Below are positions 1 through 11,070 of a stretch of 64,000 nt of DNA, one piece after another. Both the position numbers and the translations under genes were made by a program. Origin of the DNA: Aporrectodea caliginosa (lineage: Eukaryota; Annelida; Clitellata; Crassiclitellata; Lumbricidae); assembly GCA_020284085.1 (NCBI GenBank), contig JACEVL010000058.1:186001-250000 (forward strand). Reading direction: 5' to 3'. Within the stretch, counting starts at the first letter, position 1. Each line of letters opens with the position of its first letter. The notes beneath the pieces were generated by a model. The model ran no database searches. It had not been told where the DNA came from and was given only the letters and a program-made list of their open reading frames with translations.

Positions 1-50
<50 letters not shown>
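1..50. repeat. (TA)n microsatellite
   Basis: Pure TA dinucleotide repeat running off the left edge of the window, so its true length is unknown. Confidence 0.95.
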
Positions 51-53
<3 letters not shown>

Positions 54-59
54 GCCTAG

Positions 60-207
60 AGGTGTGCTATTATACAACGGATAGATAGCATAAGTATTTC
101 GTTATGAAGTTTTTTCTGTGATTTATTTCTTATTTTACTCTAAAAAAACTTATGCATGAAATGTGAACTCATCTTGTAAGCATCTGAAATACGAATTTAA
201 ATGGGGG
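60..207 (+). other. Inverted relic of the zinc-finger gene 5' flank
   Basis: This stretch is recognisably the reverse complement of the upstream flank of zinc-finger genes A and B (compare 10360-10525 and 23180-23230). It contains a 'tattatacaacggat' block followed by a 'cttgtaagcatctgaaa' block in the order expected for a plus-strand gene. No zinc-finger reading frame follows; the similarity stops near 207. I infer a paralogous unit in opposite orientation that lost its gene body. Confidence 0.6.
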
Positions 208-264
208 GCCCAGGTCAACCCGGCAAGCTGGCATCTTTGCTGACTTTATTAAAGTAATTTGTAG

Positions 265-420
265 TTGACACTTCATTCAATTACAAATTACATGCAATAT
301 TGTAATTGAAATACAATTACAAATACTTGATCTAAAATGTAATTCAATTACAATTACAATTACATAGATTGTAATTCAATTACGTAATTCAATTACATGT
401 ATTTCAATTACTGAACAACA
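265..420. repeat. Self-complementary AATTAC/GTAATT repeat
   Basis: Dense run of ATTAC and GTAAT motifs in both orientations, able to fold back on itself. Such tracts form the subterminal parts of some hAT-like elements, and it ends next to 'ttactgaacaacactg', which looks like a TIR. No matching second end was found, so this is probably a truncated element. Confidence 0.55.
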
Positions 421-546
421 CTGCCTATAGCTCGATTTGTACACATTTTAAAAGGTGACGCCCGCCTTTTTAGATACAAAAGCACTCGCTAGGCCCTAAA
501 AATGTAGGTCTACATGTAAATCTTGAAAAGAATTTTTAGTTAGTAA

Positions 547-1945
547 CAGGGCCGTAGCAAGCTATAATTGCGCCCTGTGCCAAGCGCAAATCCAGCGCCG
601 CCCCCCCACTCTCTCAAAAATCAACTTAACCAATAACGACAAAATTTGTAATATAGAATATAATATACAACTTTGTCTCTTAAGGAAAATAGAAACGGAG
701 TTTCTGTGTTTCTATTCACATTAATTTTCAATTTAATCACTTCAGATTTATTTCAAGAAAAGTAAAAAGAATTTATAAAACTAAATTTATTAAATATTTA
801 CTATTGCTACATTACATATTTCAGTTTAAAATTAAATAGGGGCCTAATATTTCTGTTGAAAGCTGACAACAGACGTAAATAGTGCAACTTATGAAAACAT
901 AGATGTTACAAAACAAATGAAAATGTATAAATATACGATAAAATTAATAAAAATAATATTGTAATGTAATGTAAAAGTTCTGAACGGCAATTTACTAATA
1001 TGTTCAAGCGAGTCAACGACAATTTTTTAATAAGCCTGCCCAGGTTTGATCAATTAATATTATATTGGTGGCGATAGAAAAGTGTCCGCTCTAATTGAGG
1101 TCCTTGTACCTACAACAGAACTTTCACTATCGGTCTGGGGTTCACTCCCTCTTTTAGCTCTTACTTTACTCCTAGGCACTTCTGCCTGTTCTTCCTGACA
1201 CCGTATAAGTTTCTCTGTTAACGCAATTAGCTTTGCCTTAAATTGACAACTCAACATCCACATCCACCATTATAATAGTTCTGATTATAGTTTAATTAAA
1301 AGAAATTCACGGGAGATGCCGGTTTCCACATCCAATTACGCCAAATAGCCTAATATTTATCGGTCCGTTTTATTAAGTTATCCGTTTTTTTCTTCAAAAT
1401 TACAGTTTTGTCGGGATCGAATTAACAACCGTCCATTCAGTAGCAATGCACGTTTCAGTAAGCAGGCACGATACATGCAGGACCATCTAAGAGCCCCTTT
1501 CATTGGCTAATTTACCCGTCTAAAAGAACCTCGTTCTTTTCGTTCGCTTTTGGACCAAAACAGCGCGGTATCGCAAGCGCCCTTTTCTCCCGCTTAAATT
1601 TGCAACAGTCACGGCAGTTCTCGCTATTTTGGCCTCTGCGCCCATTTTGGTCTGTATACCAGCGCCTCTAGCACTTGACAAAGCATATAGCACACCCTGT
1701 ATTGATACAAATGCATAGCAAGCCATTGACCTAAATAGTCACATATACTGTATACACTTTTATTTGCTATTATTTACTATATTATGTTTATTTAATTTAT
1801 GATGGATATTTCGCATTTTAAGGTAGGCTACAGAAATTAGTTTAATAATAAAAAATTATCATTACGCCTCAAAATTTGCGCCCCCTCTTGAGTTGCGCCC
1901 TGTGCCACGGCACCGGTGGCACATGCCTCGATCGCTACGGCCCTG
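547..1945. mobile_element. Non-autonomous hAT-like DNA transposon, 1.4 kb
   Basis: The left end reads CAGGGCCGTAGCAAGC and the right end reads GCTACGGCCCTG, an inverted repeat. An 8-bp direct repeat GTTAGTAA lies immediately outside both ends (539-546 and 1946-1953). An 8-bp TSD with a CAGGG...GTAGC terminus is typical of the hAT superfamily. A subterminal GCGCCCTGTGCCA motif also recurs at both ends. No transposase reading frame is visible, so the element must be mobilised in trans. Confidence 0.85.
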
Positions 1946-1953
1946 GTTAGTAA

Positions 1954-2988
1954 CGAAAGTCTGCTGATTTCGACAACGAATGGATCTCCATGTCATACAA
2001 CTTAGGCTACAAGTGATAACAGCCATCAGATATCAAATGAATCCTAGATGACACGCAGGCTAGCACAGAACGTATTCACATCGGCCCTACAGCTCTTCAT
2101 TCATGGACAATGAACCACCTAATGATGTCTGCTGTTTTGTTTGAAATTACTCACCGAGGAAGAAAGATCGCGTTAATCTGAATTTATATTCCGGTTTATC
2201 TTTGCGGTTGAATAAGCTATTTCACAACAATCAAATAACGTTTTTTGCAATTTTAAAATGATATTATAAGCTTTAATGTGACAATTCACAGGTTTTGTGT
2301 TACTGCGTAGCGCATTCAAAGTTCAATAGATTTTATAATTTTTATCAAATTGAACTATTTCATAAAAAAATAAACTTGACTCAAAAGCAGGCGGATTTAG
2401 TGCATTCTACTAGAGCTCGGTAGATCTTGCACTATAATGGAGACAGGAAGTCATACTGATCCGATGAGCGCGTGGGTTATGAAATGTATGGGGTTCGAAG
2501 TTCGACCCCCCAATAGAGATGCTTAGACTTCCAGAAGCAGTAATGAAATCTGGATATGAAATCACTAATCAACAGTCTGTGCCTGGGATCACAACAAATA
2601 CTGACGCTTCGTGGAGTCGACAGAAAGTCATTCCCATCCGAGAATCACGGACCACACTTCCGCCATTCTGGCAGATAGCAGTAGCTTCCCTTCGCTTAGA
2701 GTTGAGGCACAGTAAATCGTAGGCCTACTTGTTTCATAAAGATGACTCATCATTATAGCTTAAGAACTTCCTCCTCCTACGCGGTCCCACCACAGCTAGC
2801 AACCACTAGTGACGATTTCGCTATAGTAGCGCTTATAAAGGCACAAGAATAGCGACGTTGAAAATGTGGGGCTTTGAGAATGAGGAGAAATGTGCGACCA
2901 GGAATGGAAGAGACTGAGGAGAAGCGAAGTCCTTGAAATAAGATGGAGCATAATATGAAGCTAGAGAATTACGCGTAGCATCAGGATC
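1954..2988. other. Unassigned sequence with a tRNA-like piece and a dispersed repeat
   Basis: No convincing gene. A possible polymerase III box-B-like motif (gaagttcgaccccc) lies near 2499-2512, preceded by a weak box-A-like stretch, so a degraded tRNA-derived SINE is possible. Positions 2600-2715 are homologous to 4496-4600 (shared 'cacggaccacacttccgcc'), marking a dispersed repeat of unknown class. Confidence 0.4.
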
Positions 2989-2992
2989 TTAA

Positions 2993-3814
2993 CCCTTTAA
3001 AGGGCAGAAGCGCCCCGCACACTTATAACAAATGTAAATACACAATAAATTGAAGAAAAATGACCACAAGAAGGAAACATTGTTGTAATAAAAATATCTT
3101 TAATTTTGTAAACAGTGGCAGTTTGATTGCCACTGCCCGTTCGTTGCAGACGACACGTGGCAAAAATACGACCACTGCCCGTTCGTTGCAGACAATCCGT
3201 GGCAAAATTACGACCACTGCCCATTAGGAGTCCTAGCCTATGTGAGAGGCTATAACTGACTAGTGTTTATGTGCAATTCTACACATGTTATTTGTAGACC
3301 TAAAATTTGAAAGTAGGAATGTTAAACGATAATCGGAAATCCGATTATCGGTTTCGAAAACGATTATCGGTTTTCATTATTGACAAAACGATTATCGAAT
3401 TCTGCCTCTTATATATAAAACGGAGTCTTCCACAGCCAACGAGGTAACAGTAGAACCCCACAGCGACGTATTATTGCCTCTTATATATATAAAATGGAGT
3501 CTTCTACAGCCAACGAGGTAACAGTAGAACCCCGTACGTGTACGTACGTAGGGATTAGCGGTTTTCAGTAACTTATTAAATTTTCTATGAAGGCCAATAA
3601 AAAACCGATAATCGGTTTAAAATCGGATTTCTAAATCCGATGATCGGTTTGCCAAAAAAACAAAACCGATATTAACAACCCTATTTGAAAGATACACTAC
3701 TCTGCTGCCACCTGGTGAAAGAAAAAGAATATAATATGTGGCAATTATGATTTCTATGCCCATTAGGGTACCCACCTGTTGGTGGCAATTACGAGGCCAC
3801 CGCCCTTTAAAGGG
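2993..3814. mobile_element. TTAA-flanked (piggyBac-like) non-autonomous element
   Basis: Both ends carry the palindromic inverted repeat CCCTTTAAAGGGC. TTAA lies directly outside each end (2989-2992 and 3815-3818), the target duplication of the piggyBac superfamily. Internally a block of about 52 bp containing 'cactgcccgttcgttgcaga' is tandemly duplicated (about 3120-3205). The element is split by the 370-bp insertion at 3314-3683. No transposase frame is present. Confidence 0.8.
3314..3683. mobile_element. Small hAT-like MITE nested in the TTAA element
   Basis: The ends are TAGGAATGTTAA and TTAACAACCCTA (imperfect inverted repeat), bounded by the 8-bp direct repeat TTTGAAAG (3306-3313 and 3684-3691). 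The subterminal parts are built from many copies of CCGATAATCGG-like palindromes. A middle section holds two direct copies of a block ending 'gaggtaacagtagaacccc'. Too short to encode protein. Confidence 0.8.
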
Positions 3815-3818
3815 TTAA

Positions 3819-4942
3819 ACTCAATGCCAGTTTCATTAGGTAACCATGTGAATGTACGCTACATTCGTCATTTTAAAAATTAAAGCTTTACTCTTAAACA
3901 ACTCTACAGTAAGGTAGCTGACGTTAGTTTTGAACAAGGATATAATCCAGTTGAAAATAGATGAAAATATCAATTGGAATTCTAAAACTTCAGGGTATTA
4001 AACAAATAATTATATTCCATTCAGATAAATGTAAGTATGTGCAATTTACGACATGCAGCTTATTTATTTAGAGGTTAAGAACAGAATTCAATGTAACATA
4101 AAATCACCAAAGACAACAAAAGACCAAATATACAGGATATAATTATGACAATTTTGATTACACATTTATCATTCGTAATGACCAATCATAATGTCTAACA
4201 CTTAATCTAAGTAGAATACGCAAATTAAACATAATATTTAATATAATTATTCTGACCACTAGACTGCCACATTAGACTATCATGCACCCCGCAGAATAAA
4301 TTGATGGTAAAATTGGATTTATCATTTCCCAATGAACTGAACGGATGGATGTGAAATGATGGGAAATGTTTGTAGAGTTTTAGTGGAGGTTTAAACTTTA
4401 AAGGAAGCTGTCTCTGTCGTTCTGCCTCCTTTAACATGTCTGTCTGTCTGTCTGTGTTCTTGTACAGGTTTGTTCGTCCGTACGTCTCCCTAGCCTACTG
4501 ACGCTTCGTGGGAGTCGACAGTCATTCGACTCATTCCCCATCCAGGATTCACGGACCACACTTCCGCCATTCTGGTAGATAACTTAGAGGAAAGGGAAGT
4601 AGGAACTTAAAAATCACCAAAGACAACAAAACACCAAGCATACAGGATATATGACAATTCTGATAACACATTTATCTTTCGTAATATCCAAGCATAACCT
4701 GTAACACTTTATCTAAGTAGAACAAGCAAATGAATCCTAATATTTAATATAATTTGAAAACAACGACAATATCAATAGTCTAAAATAGTCTCACAAAATG
4801 ACGCACAGCTAACCGCTGTTACCGGTAAATATCCAGTCCAACAGAAGTATTCGTGGAGCTAAAATTAATATTTAACAATGAAATTATCAAGTATTGGAAT
4901 CGACAGCGAAAGACTTTACTTCGTGTCTGTAAGTTATATTAG
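3819..4942. other. Shared 3' flank of zinc-finger gene A, with dispersed repeat
   Basis: Positions 3950-4240 and 4600-4942 align by eye with the 3' flank of gene B (20920-21400) and gene D (57340-57770), for example 'gacatgcagc', 'tttagaggttaag' and 'accaaagacaacaaa'. The two parts are separated by a dispersed repeat (about 4435-4600) that shares its core with 2600-2715. No coding frame is supported. Confidence 0.6.
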
Positions 4943-6837
4943 TAGGGCGTGTCAATTTGAGGGTAAAATTAATTTTTTTTTCCAATTTTTGAAGTCTTGG
5001 GTCCTAAAAATATGTCTTTGGGTGTGAGGAATTCAAATCTGCTATTATTTTTGTGATCAGACAACATCTAGCTTGGTAAATCTCTGTTTGATTAAAAGGC
5101 ATATAAACTGCTCTCGGAAAACCAAAGAATTCAAATTTTACCTTCGTAAAATGTCAGGTAACGCTATTCAAACTTTAGTTTCTCTGCATGAGACACACCT
5201 AATAAACGTACGACCTTGTAATCATAAAGCAACATTAGAAAGTAATGACATTAGTTAATAAGAAATTTAAGCATCAAGATTCATTAAGTCTTGCTTTGAT
5301 TCATTCTTGGTCATCAGCCGCCGACTTGCTTCTTGGCCTCTGATGCATCCCTCACGTTTCTCATGTGTATTCACCCTTACTGCTGATTCTGTGACTTCTT
5401 TCACGTACTTCTGTATAGACTGAGCATGACAAGACCACTGTGGAACTTGCCTGGGTTCATTAATAAATTTATTCAGTTCCGCTGTAGTAAGTCTTCATGT
5501 CAAGGGAGGTTCATATTCTCTGTCAGATCAGTCTAACATCTCCAACAACGACGAAGCACTCATTGATAAAAGAGGCTCTCCAGTTGAGAGCTTGATGAAT
5601 GAAAGATCAATTTCAAGTTCTGTAGCAGTTTCTAGCATCTTATCAATGTTACCTGTGCACTTGTTGTTAGACAAAATCTTCCCATTGAGTGCTGTGATCA
5701 AGTGTCTCAAGGGGAACTCGTTGGTGTGGAGGGCACAAACCAACCAGATCAGATTATGGCCAAGTTTAACCTTTACCCAGTGCATGGAACCACGGTGAAC
5801 AACCCCCATCTGGTTACCATTTGTAGAATCACCTCCAATGACCTGTATTCTTATCAGTGTCCTTCTTTATGAGATCTACATGATTATTAGCTATAACTTC
5901 AACTGACCTTTCTCTTTGAGCCTTTCTCCCGAGTAAAGTGGTAAATATATCTTCCACCTAGGTCAATGCACACTGAATAATGTTTCTCTTTGATGATGTT
6001 GGGAAACTGCTGATCTGAATTGTCTGCTTTCATTATGACTTTAGTTGATCTTCAGGGTCGTCAAAAAAGATGTACTCAATTTCATCCTTCTGACAAAGAT
6101 CATCAAATTCCTGAACCCTGGAGTTCATAATTATTTTCCTTGGGCTCTCTTGACTTTATTGTGATCAACAACAAGTCTCTAGTCTTCATCTATAAGACTG
6201 TCTGCTGCGTAGTTTCTGACATCCTCGCCACTTTGTGATCTCAGCAGTGTCCCATATCTCATAATGTCTCACAGAGTTGGCAGTTAAGAGGGCAACAACT
6301 CTCTACCACTTTCAATTAGGTGGCTCATATGGGTAAATGTTCCCAGTTTTATTATCTTTTTAGAAGCCAATGTGGGCAATTCCCACTAGTTAGGATGGTA
6401 CGTAGTAGTAGCAGCACTGACGGACAAATAATTTTCCAGACACTGATGACGATCCTTCAACCTCCGAAAGAAGCAAATACAGCTACTGCACGGCATTAGT
6501 GAATTACATATATACACATACAGTTTAATTAATAAATAATAAAAATAATATTAGTATATTATAATATTACTGCAATTACCTGGCAATCATATCCAGTGAT
6601 TTTTATGCAATTTTACAACATATTTTTCCACAAAAAAACTTTTAATCAGACAAGTTAAGAATTATTGGAAATTCACAAAAAACGTTAAAAAAGTAAATAT
6701 TTCATGCAGTTATTTACCAAGCAAAACTAAATAATATTAATTTTACCAAAATATCTTTTGACTTACTAAGTCATGTCACAACTTTTTAGCACTAGTCATT
6801 TTTGGAATTTGAAAGTTGACAAAATCGACACGCCCTA
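4943..6837. mobile_element. 1.9-kb DNA transposon with decayed transposase
   Basis: The ends are TAGGGCGTGTCAATTT and AAATCGACACGCCCTA, an inverted repeat, bounded by the direct repeat TTATATTAG (4934-4942 and 6838-6846). The paralogous flank of gene B near 21390-21410 is an empty site, which confirms insertion. It could be counted as an 8-bp TSD with one extra terminal base, as in hAT elements, or as a 9-bp TSD. It contains a transposase fragment on the minus strand. Confidence 0.8.
5528..5845 (-). pseudogene. Transposase fragment of unassigned family
   Basis: A 93-residue open stretch lies inside the 4943-6837 element, and the same frame extends upstream of its first methionine into an IGGDSTN motif. 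The peptide then carries LIWLVCALHTNEFPLRHLI. The pattern (an acidic GGDS followed by a W-V-C-x-LH-x-NE-x-PLRHL block) resembles conserved uncharacterised transposase-derived proteins of invertebrates as I remember them. I cannot name the superfamily with certainty. Surrounding sequence has stops in all frames, so the copy is dead. Confidence 0.55.
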
Positions 6838-6846
6838 TTATATTAG

Positions 6847-7150
6847 CATAAAATTTTGATGGCAAGCAGCAATTATAGTCTTACAATTTATTATGTGAGA
6901 AAAAGATGACACCTCAGATATGGGGTCGCCCTATAAGGAGGAACCTCTGGATTAACTACATCAGAATGCCTACTGTCTAAATATTCTGAAATGAAAGTGC
7001 ATTGTACAAAGTAACTGTTCGCATATACATGTATCATATGTAGGATTGTAGCTAATCTGCACTTCCAAAGCATCTTTTCGTTATAATTTAAAAATCTCTA
7101 TTTCCATCTGTTTTCATCTGTAATTACGCGGAATCATAACTCAGCACAGG
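6847..7150. other. Proximal 3' flank of zinc-finger gene A
   Basis: Homologous to 21405-21675 (gene B) and 57775-58157 (gene D): shared 'gcagcaattctacagtctta'-type block, 'gagaaaaaggcaacacc' and 'cataaggaggaacctctgga'. Probably 3' untranslated region plus downstream sequence of the paralogous genes. No clear polyadenylation site could be assigned. Confidence 0.55.
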
Positions 7151-8516
7151 TCAGCAAAATAAGTCGTCAGGTGGAGAAAATCGATGGCTAGAACAGTGCT
7201 TTAGAAATTCCTTCTCTATTTTGAGCATAACGTCACATATACCACATCCAAAAGATTTTGACAAAGACGCTTTTGTATTCACATCAGATTTGAATTTCTT
7301 AATATGCAGAAAATCTCCATCTATAATTTTAGGAAAAGGACCTGCAATTCCACTTGAACCCGGATGTACTACCTTCGTCGAGTAGGTTTCATTTTCTTTA
7401 TGAAGAACCATTGGACTACTAAATCTGATGAAATGATCAGACAGGTTAGCAATTACTTCACTTCCAATTTCACGATCCTGTTGCGGTGTTCCTGCATGGA
7501 GTTTAAACTGTTTCGCTGAAGAAATGCTCTTGGTATAAGGTTTGTTGTGCAAGTGTTGCTTCTCAGTTGCATGAGTTCTTCTGTGTCTCTTTAGATGTCC
7601 AATCTCTGCGAATCCTTTATTACAACTCTCACATATGTATGGTTTCACTCCTGTGTGCATTCTCAAATGCACCGTCAAAGTCCCTACTTGGATAAATGAT
7701 TTCTGACATAAATGACAGGAGTATAGTTTTTCCCCAGTATGGCTTCTTATGTGCGTTTTCAGAGTACCACCTTCATTAAATGATTTCTGACATAACTGGC
7801 ACTTGTATGGTTTTTCACCAGTATGCGTTCTCGTGTGCCTTTTCAGAGTACCACCGTGAGTAAATGATTTCTGACATAACTGGCACCTGTATGGTTTTTT
7901 CACCAGTATGGGTTCTCATGTGCGTTTTCAGATGATCACCGTGATTAAATGATTTCTGACATAACTGGCACCTGTATGGTTTTTCACCAGTATGGGTTCT
8001 CATGTGCCTTTTCAGATGATAACCTTGATTAAATGATTTCTGACATAACTGGCACCTGTATGATTTTTCACCAATATGGGTTCTCATGTGCGTTTTCAAC
8101 TCACAACCGTAATTAAATGATTTCTGACATAACTGGCACCTGTATTGTTTTTCACCAGTATGGGTTTTCATGTGCTTGTTCAGATTACCACCCTGATTAA
8201 ATGATTTCTGACATAGCTGGCACCTGAATGGTTTTTCACCAGTATGGGTTCTCATGTGAGTTTTCAGAGTACCATCCTGATTAAATGATTTCTGACATAA
8301 CTGGCACCTGTATGGTTTTTCACCATTATGGATTCTCATGTGAGTTTTCAGATGACCACCTTCATTAAATGATTTCTGACATAGCTGGCATCTGTATGGT
8401 TTTTCACCAGTATGGGTTCTCATGTGCCTTTTCAGATGACCACTATGATTAAATGATTTCTGACATAAGTGGCACCTGTGTTGCTTTTCTCCCGTTTGGG
8501 TTTTCGTTTTCTCCAT
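7151..8516 (-). CDS. C2H2 zinc-finger protein A, interrupted by a one-base frameshift
   Basis: Tandem-finger protein of the Kruppel-like type, expected to bind DNA in the nucleus. From the ATG at 8516 (MEKTKTQTGEK) seven C-x2-C-x12-H-x3-H fingers with TGEKPYRC linkers are read. The frame then shifts at a run of six T at 7895-7900, where every other finger has five. The downstream frame supplies four more fingers, a linker of about 95 residues and a C-terminal finger (CGIC...HCSSH). Without the extra base it would be about 454 residues, close to paralogs B (404) and D (474). The homopolymer could be a sequencing error; otherwise the gene is recently inactivated. ATG context (cctgATGGAGAA) is shared with paralogs B and C. 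Confidence 0.9.
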
Positions 8517-8693
8517 CAGGATACTTATTTAATTGTTAATTTCAACGTCCTTGTCCAGTATCGGTTCTTTGATGAGCTGTGGGGATGAGTTTCTGAAATA
8601 ATTGACACCTGTTTGTGTTTTAAATGATTCGTATACATGTGCATTCCACAAGGCTGAGTTTTGGCGGTTCAAAGCAATAAAAGATCGCCTTAA

Positions 8694-10209
8694 CCTTCGT
8701 AGGCCGAAGCTCCGTCTCGTGAAACGGAGGCCGAAGTGTGGTAGTTTTCTACTCCAAAGACATTTGTAATATCTCAGCTCACAGGTAAGCTACAATGACA
8801 AATGAGGTGACGATTATAATACTGCCAAGGTCAAGGAATCGTACTATCGCATTGGGAATAGTATGGAGTAGTACTTTCCAAGATGGCGGCCAATATAGTC
8901 GCCGAAATACAAAAATGCGCACACCTAAGTTCACAGATAAGCTACAATGACAAATGAAGTGTCGATTGTAATACTTTCAAGGTCAAGGAATCGACCTATC
9001 GCACTGGCAATAGTGAGAATAGTACTATTCAAGATGGCGGCCAAAATGGCCGCTAAAAGAGAAATATGTATATCTGAGCTCATTGGTACATTACAATGAC
9101 AGATGAAGTACCGAATTTTATATTTTCAGGGTCAAGGAATCGATTTCTCGTCGTAATAATAGTGCGGGAATGTTACTATCCAAGAGGGCGGCCAATCTGG
9201 CTGCCAAAACACAGAAATATGTGTATATCAGATTAATGGTAGACTACAATAAAAAATTAAGTGTCGAAATAAATATTTTCGGGTTCAAGGAATCGCAGTC
9301 TCGTAGCAGCTATAGTGTGAATATGTAAATTTTCAATATGTCAGTTAATATGGCCGTCGTAACAGAAATATGTATATCTCAGCTCATAGATAAGATACAA
9401 TGACAAATAAAGCGTCAAATTTAATATTTTCAGGGTCAAGGAATCGAACTATCGCAGTTACAATAGTGTGGGAATATTGCTTTCCAGATCGCGGCAAATG
9501 CTTATATCTGAGCCCATGGGTTAGGGTTCACGGCCATATTGACCTCCATCTTGGATAGTAACATTTCCACACCATTTCCACTGCGATCTTTCGATTCCTT
9601 GACCCTGAAAGTTTTAAATTCGACACTTCATTTGTCATTATAGCGTATATCTGAGCTGAATTATACATATTTTTGTGTTTTGGCGGTCACTTTGGCCGCC
9701 ATCTTGGAAAGGACGATACGCACACTATTGTCACTGCGGTATTTCGATTCGTTTACCCTGAAAATATTACATTCGACACTTTATTTGTTATTTTAGCCTA
9801 CCAAGAAGCTGAAATATACATGTTTTTTGTATTTTGGCCGCCATCTTGGAAAGTGACCTCCCCACAATTAGGCAAGTATTAAAACTCAATAATTCCATGG
9901 CGGAATCAACACTTCATTTCTAATTGGAGCATAATTGTGAGCTAATATCTTCTATGAATACATCTTCATTATGAACGAAAAAGTATTGACGTCGAGGCCG
10001 AAGTGGGGTAGATTTCTACCCTATGACACTTTGGACTGAAATAACTTTCTCAGACAACATAAGCTGATGATGGTTTTGGTGTGAGAATATGTCGGGGATC
10101 TTAACTTGTAAATATGTGGAATGTCAAGTTATGACTACCTACAGTTACTCCGCAATCAACATCCAAACACCGCCGGGGTAGAAATCTACCCCACTTCGGC
10201 CTACGAATG
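8694..10209. mobile_element. Foldback TTAA element with internal ~150-bp repeats
   Basis: The ends CCTTCGTAGGCCGAAG and CTTCGGCCTACGAATG are inverted, with TTAA outside both (8690-8693 and 10210-10213). From about 8761 to 9520 the body is five degenerate direct copies of a ~150-bp unit ('tcagctca...tacaatgacaaat...ggtcaaggaatcg...aagatggcggcc'). From about 9530 to 9870 the same unit recurs inverted, so the element folds into a long hairpin. The right 217 bp (9993-10209) form another inverted pair built from 'ccgaagtggggtagatttct'. It sits in the 5' flank of gene A. The host flank 'ttaaatgattcgta' is present on both sides (about 8617 and 10210), an imperfect ~75-bp duplication. Confidence 0.75.
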
Positions 10210-10640
10210 TTAAATGATTCGTATGAGCATCCCATAACAAGATTCTTGACAAGGTTGAGTTTTGGTATGCGGTTCAAAGCAATTAAAAGGTTTCTGCAAT
10301 AATATTGTTGTTGGCATAGCCTTTCTAACACCAGAATTGTTCAGTTTCGCACATTAGGCCTACTGATTACTTCATTTAAGTTCGCCTTTCAGATGCTTAC
10401 AAGAAGAGCTCATGTTTCATGTATCAGTAGTGGTTCTTTTGGAGTAAAAGAAGAAATTATTCCCACAGAAAAAACTTCATGAAAAAATACCGAAGCTATC
10501 CATCCGTTGTATAATAGCACAAATTCATGCTATTATTTGGGATCAACTTAGTGAAGATAAAATTTGTGGAATATAGCGAAAGTTGGGGTAAAACAAATCC
10601 AATGTAACATGGTTAAGATGAAACCTTGTCTTACTAGATG
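10210..10640 (-). other. 5' flank of zinc-finger gene A (conserved among paralogs)
   Basis: Aligns by eye with 22995-23235 plus 23669-23830 (gene B), 26480-26890 (gene C) and 59780-59995 (gene D). Shared blocks include 'ttcaaagcaatt', 'aaaggtttctgcaat' and 'agatgcttacaagaagag'. This may hold upstream non-coding exons or promoter of the minus-strand gene, but no TATA box or splice site can be assigned with confidence. Confidence 0.5.
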
Positions 10641-10779
10641 TTGATGCTCTGAAAAAAGTTGGTCGACATTTTCACATACTTGCTGAAAAATAACAGAAAA
10701 ACGTCAATATTTAACATGTTTACAGAACATAATTTCATTGCAGCTAAATACAGTGGAAAGACAGTTCATTCATATATAG

Positions 10780-11070
10780 CCTACTCAAGCATCACCATAT
10801 ACACCAAAGCATCACAGTATCACTCCCGTTCTTATATGACTTCACCGAGCGCATCCACTTCAAAGTGTTATGGTTAACCTACAACTCAATGCAATACTAC
10901 CATCCAAAGTACCTTCGCACAATCTTCACCATCCAGGTCTACACGGTCGTCCTCATATCTCATTCTCTCCCGTTCCCAGCTACTCTCCTCCTCAAGTTCT
11001 CCAATCGATCCATATCCCACACTGCACCTCAACTCCGAAACAAAGGGCCTCGTTGGTCTTCAGCTAGCGA
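10780..11070 (+). pseudogene. C-terminal reverse-transcriptase fragment, CR1/L2-type LINE
   Basis: Translated pieces match the equivalent part of the better-preserved copy at 24079-24540: QLNAILPSK, then PHISFSP and SIHIPHCTSTP. This is the region just downstream of the RT core in CR1/L2-group elements, where proteins read '...RSSS.L.L..P...LK.SNRS...AAP.LWN'. Several frame changes show that it is decayed. It directly precedes a different LINE remnant. Confidence 0.5.
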
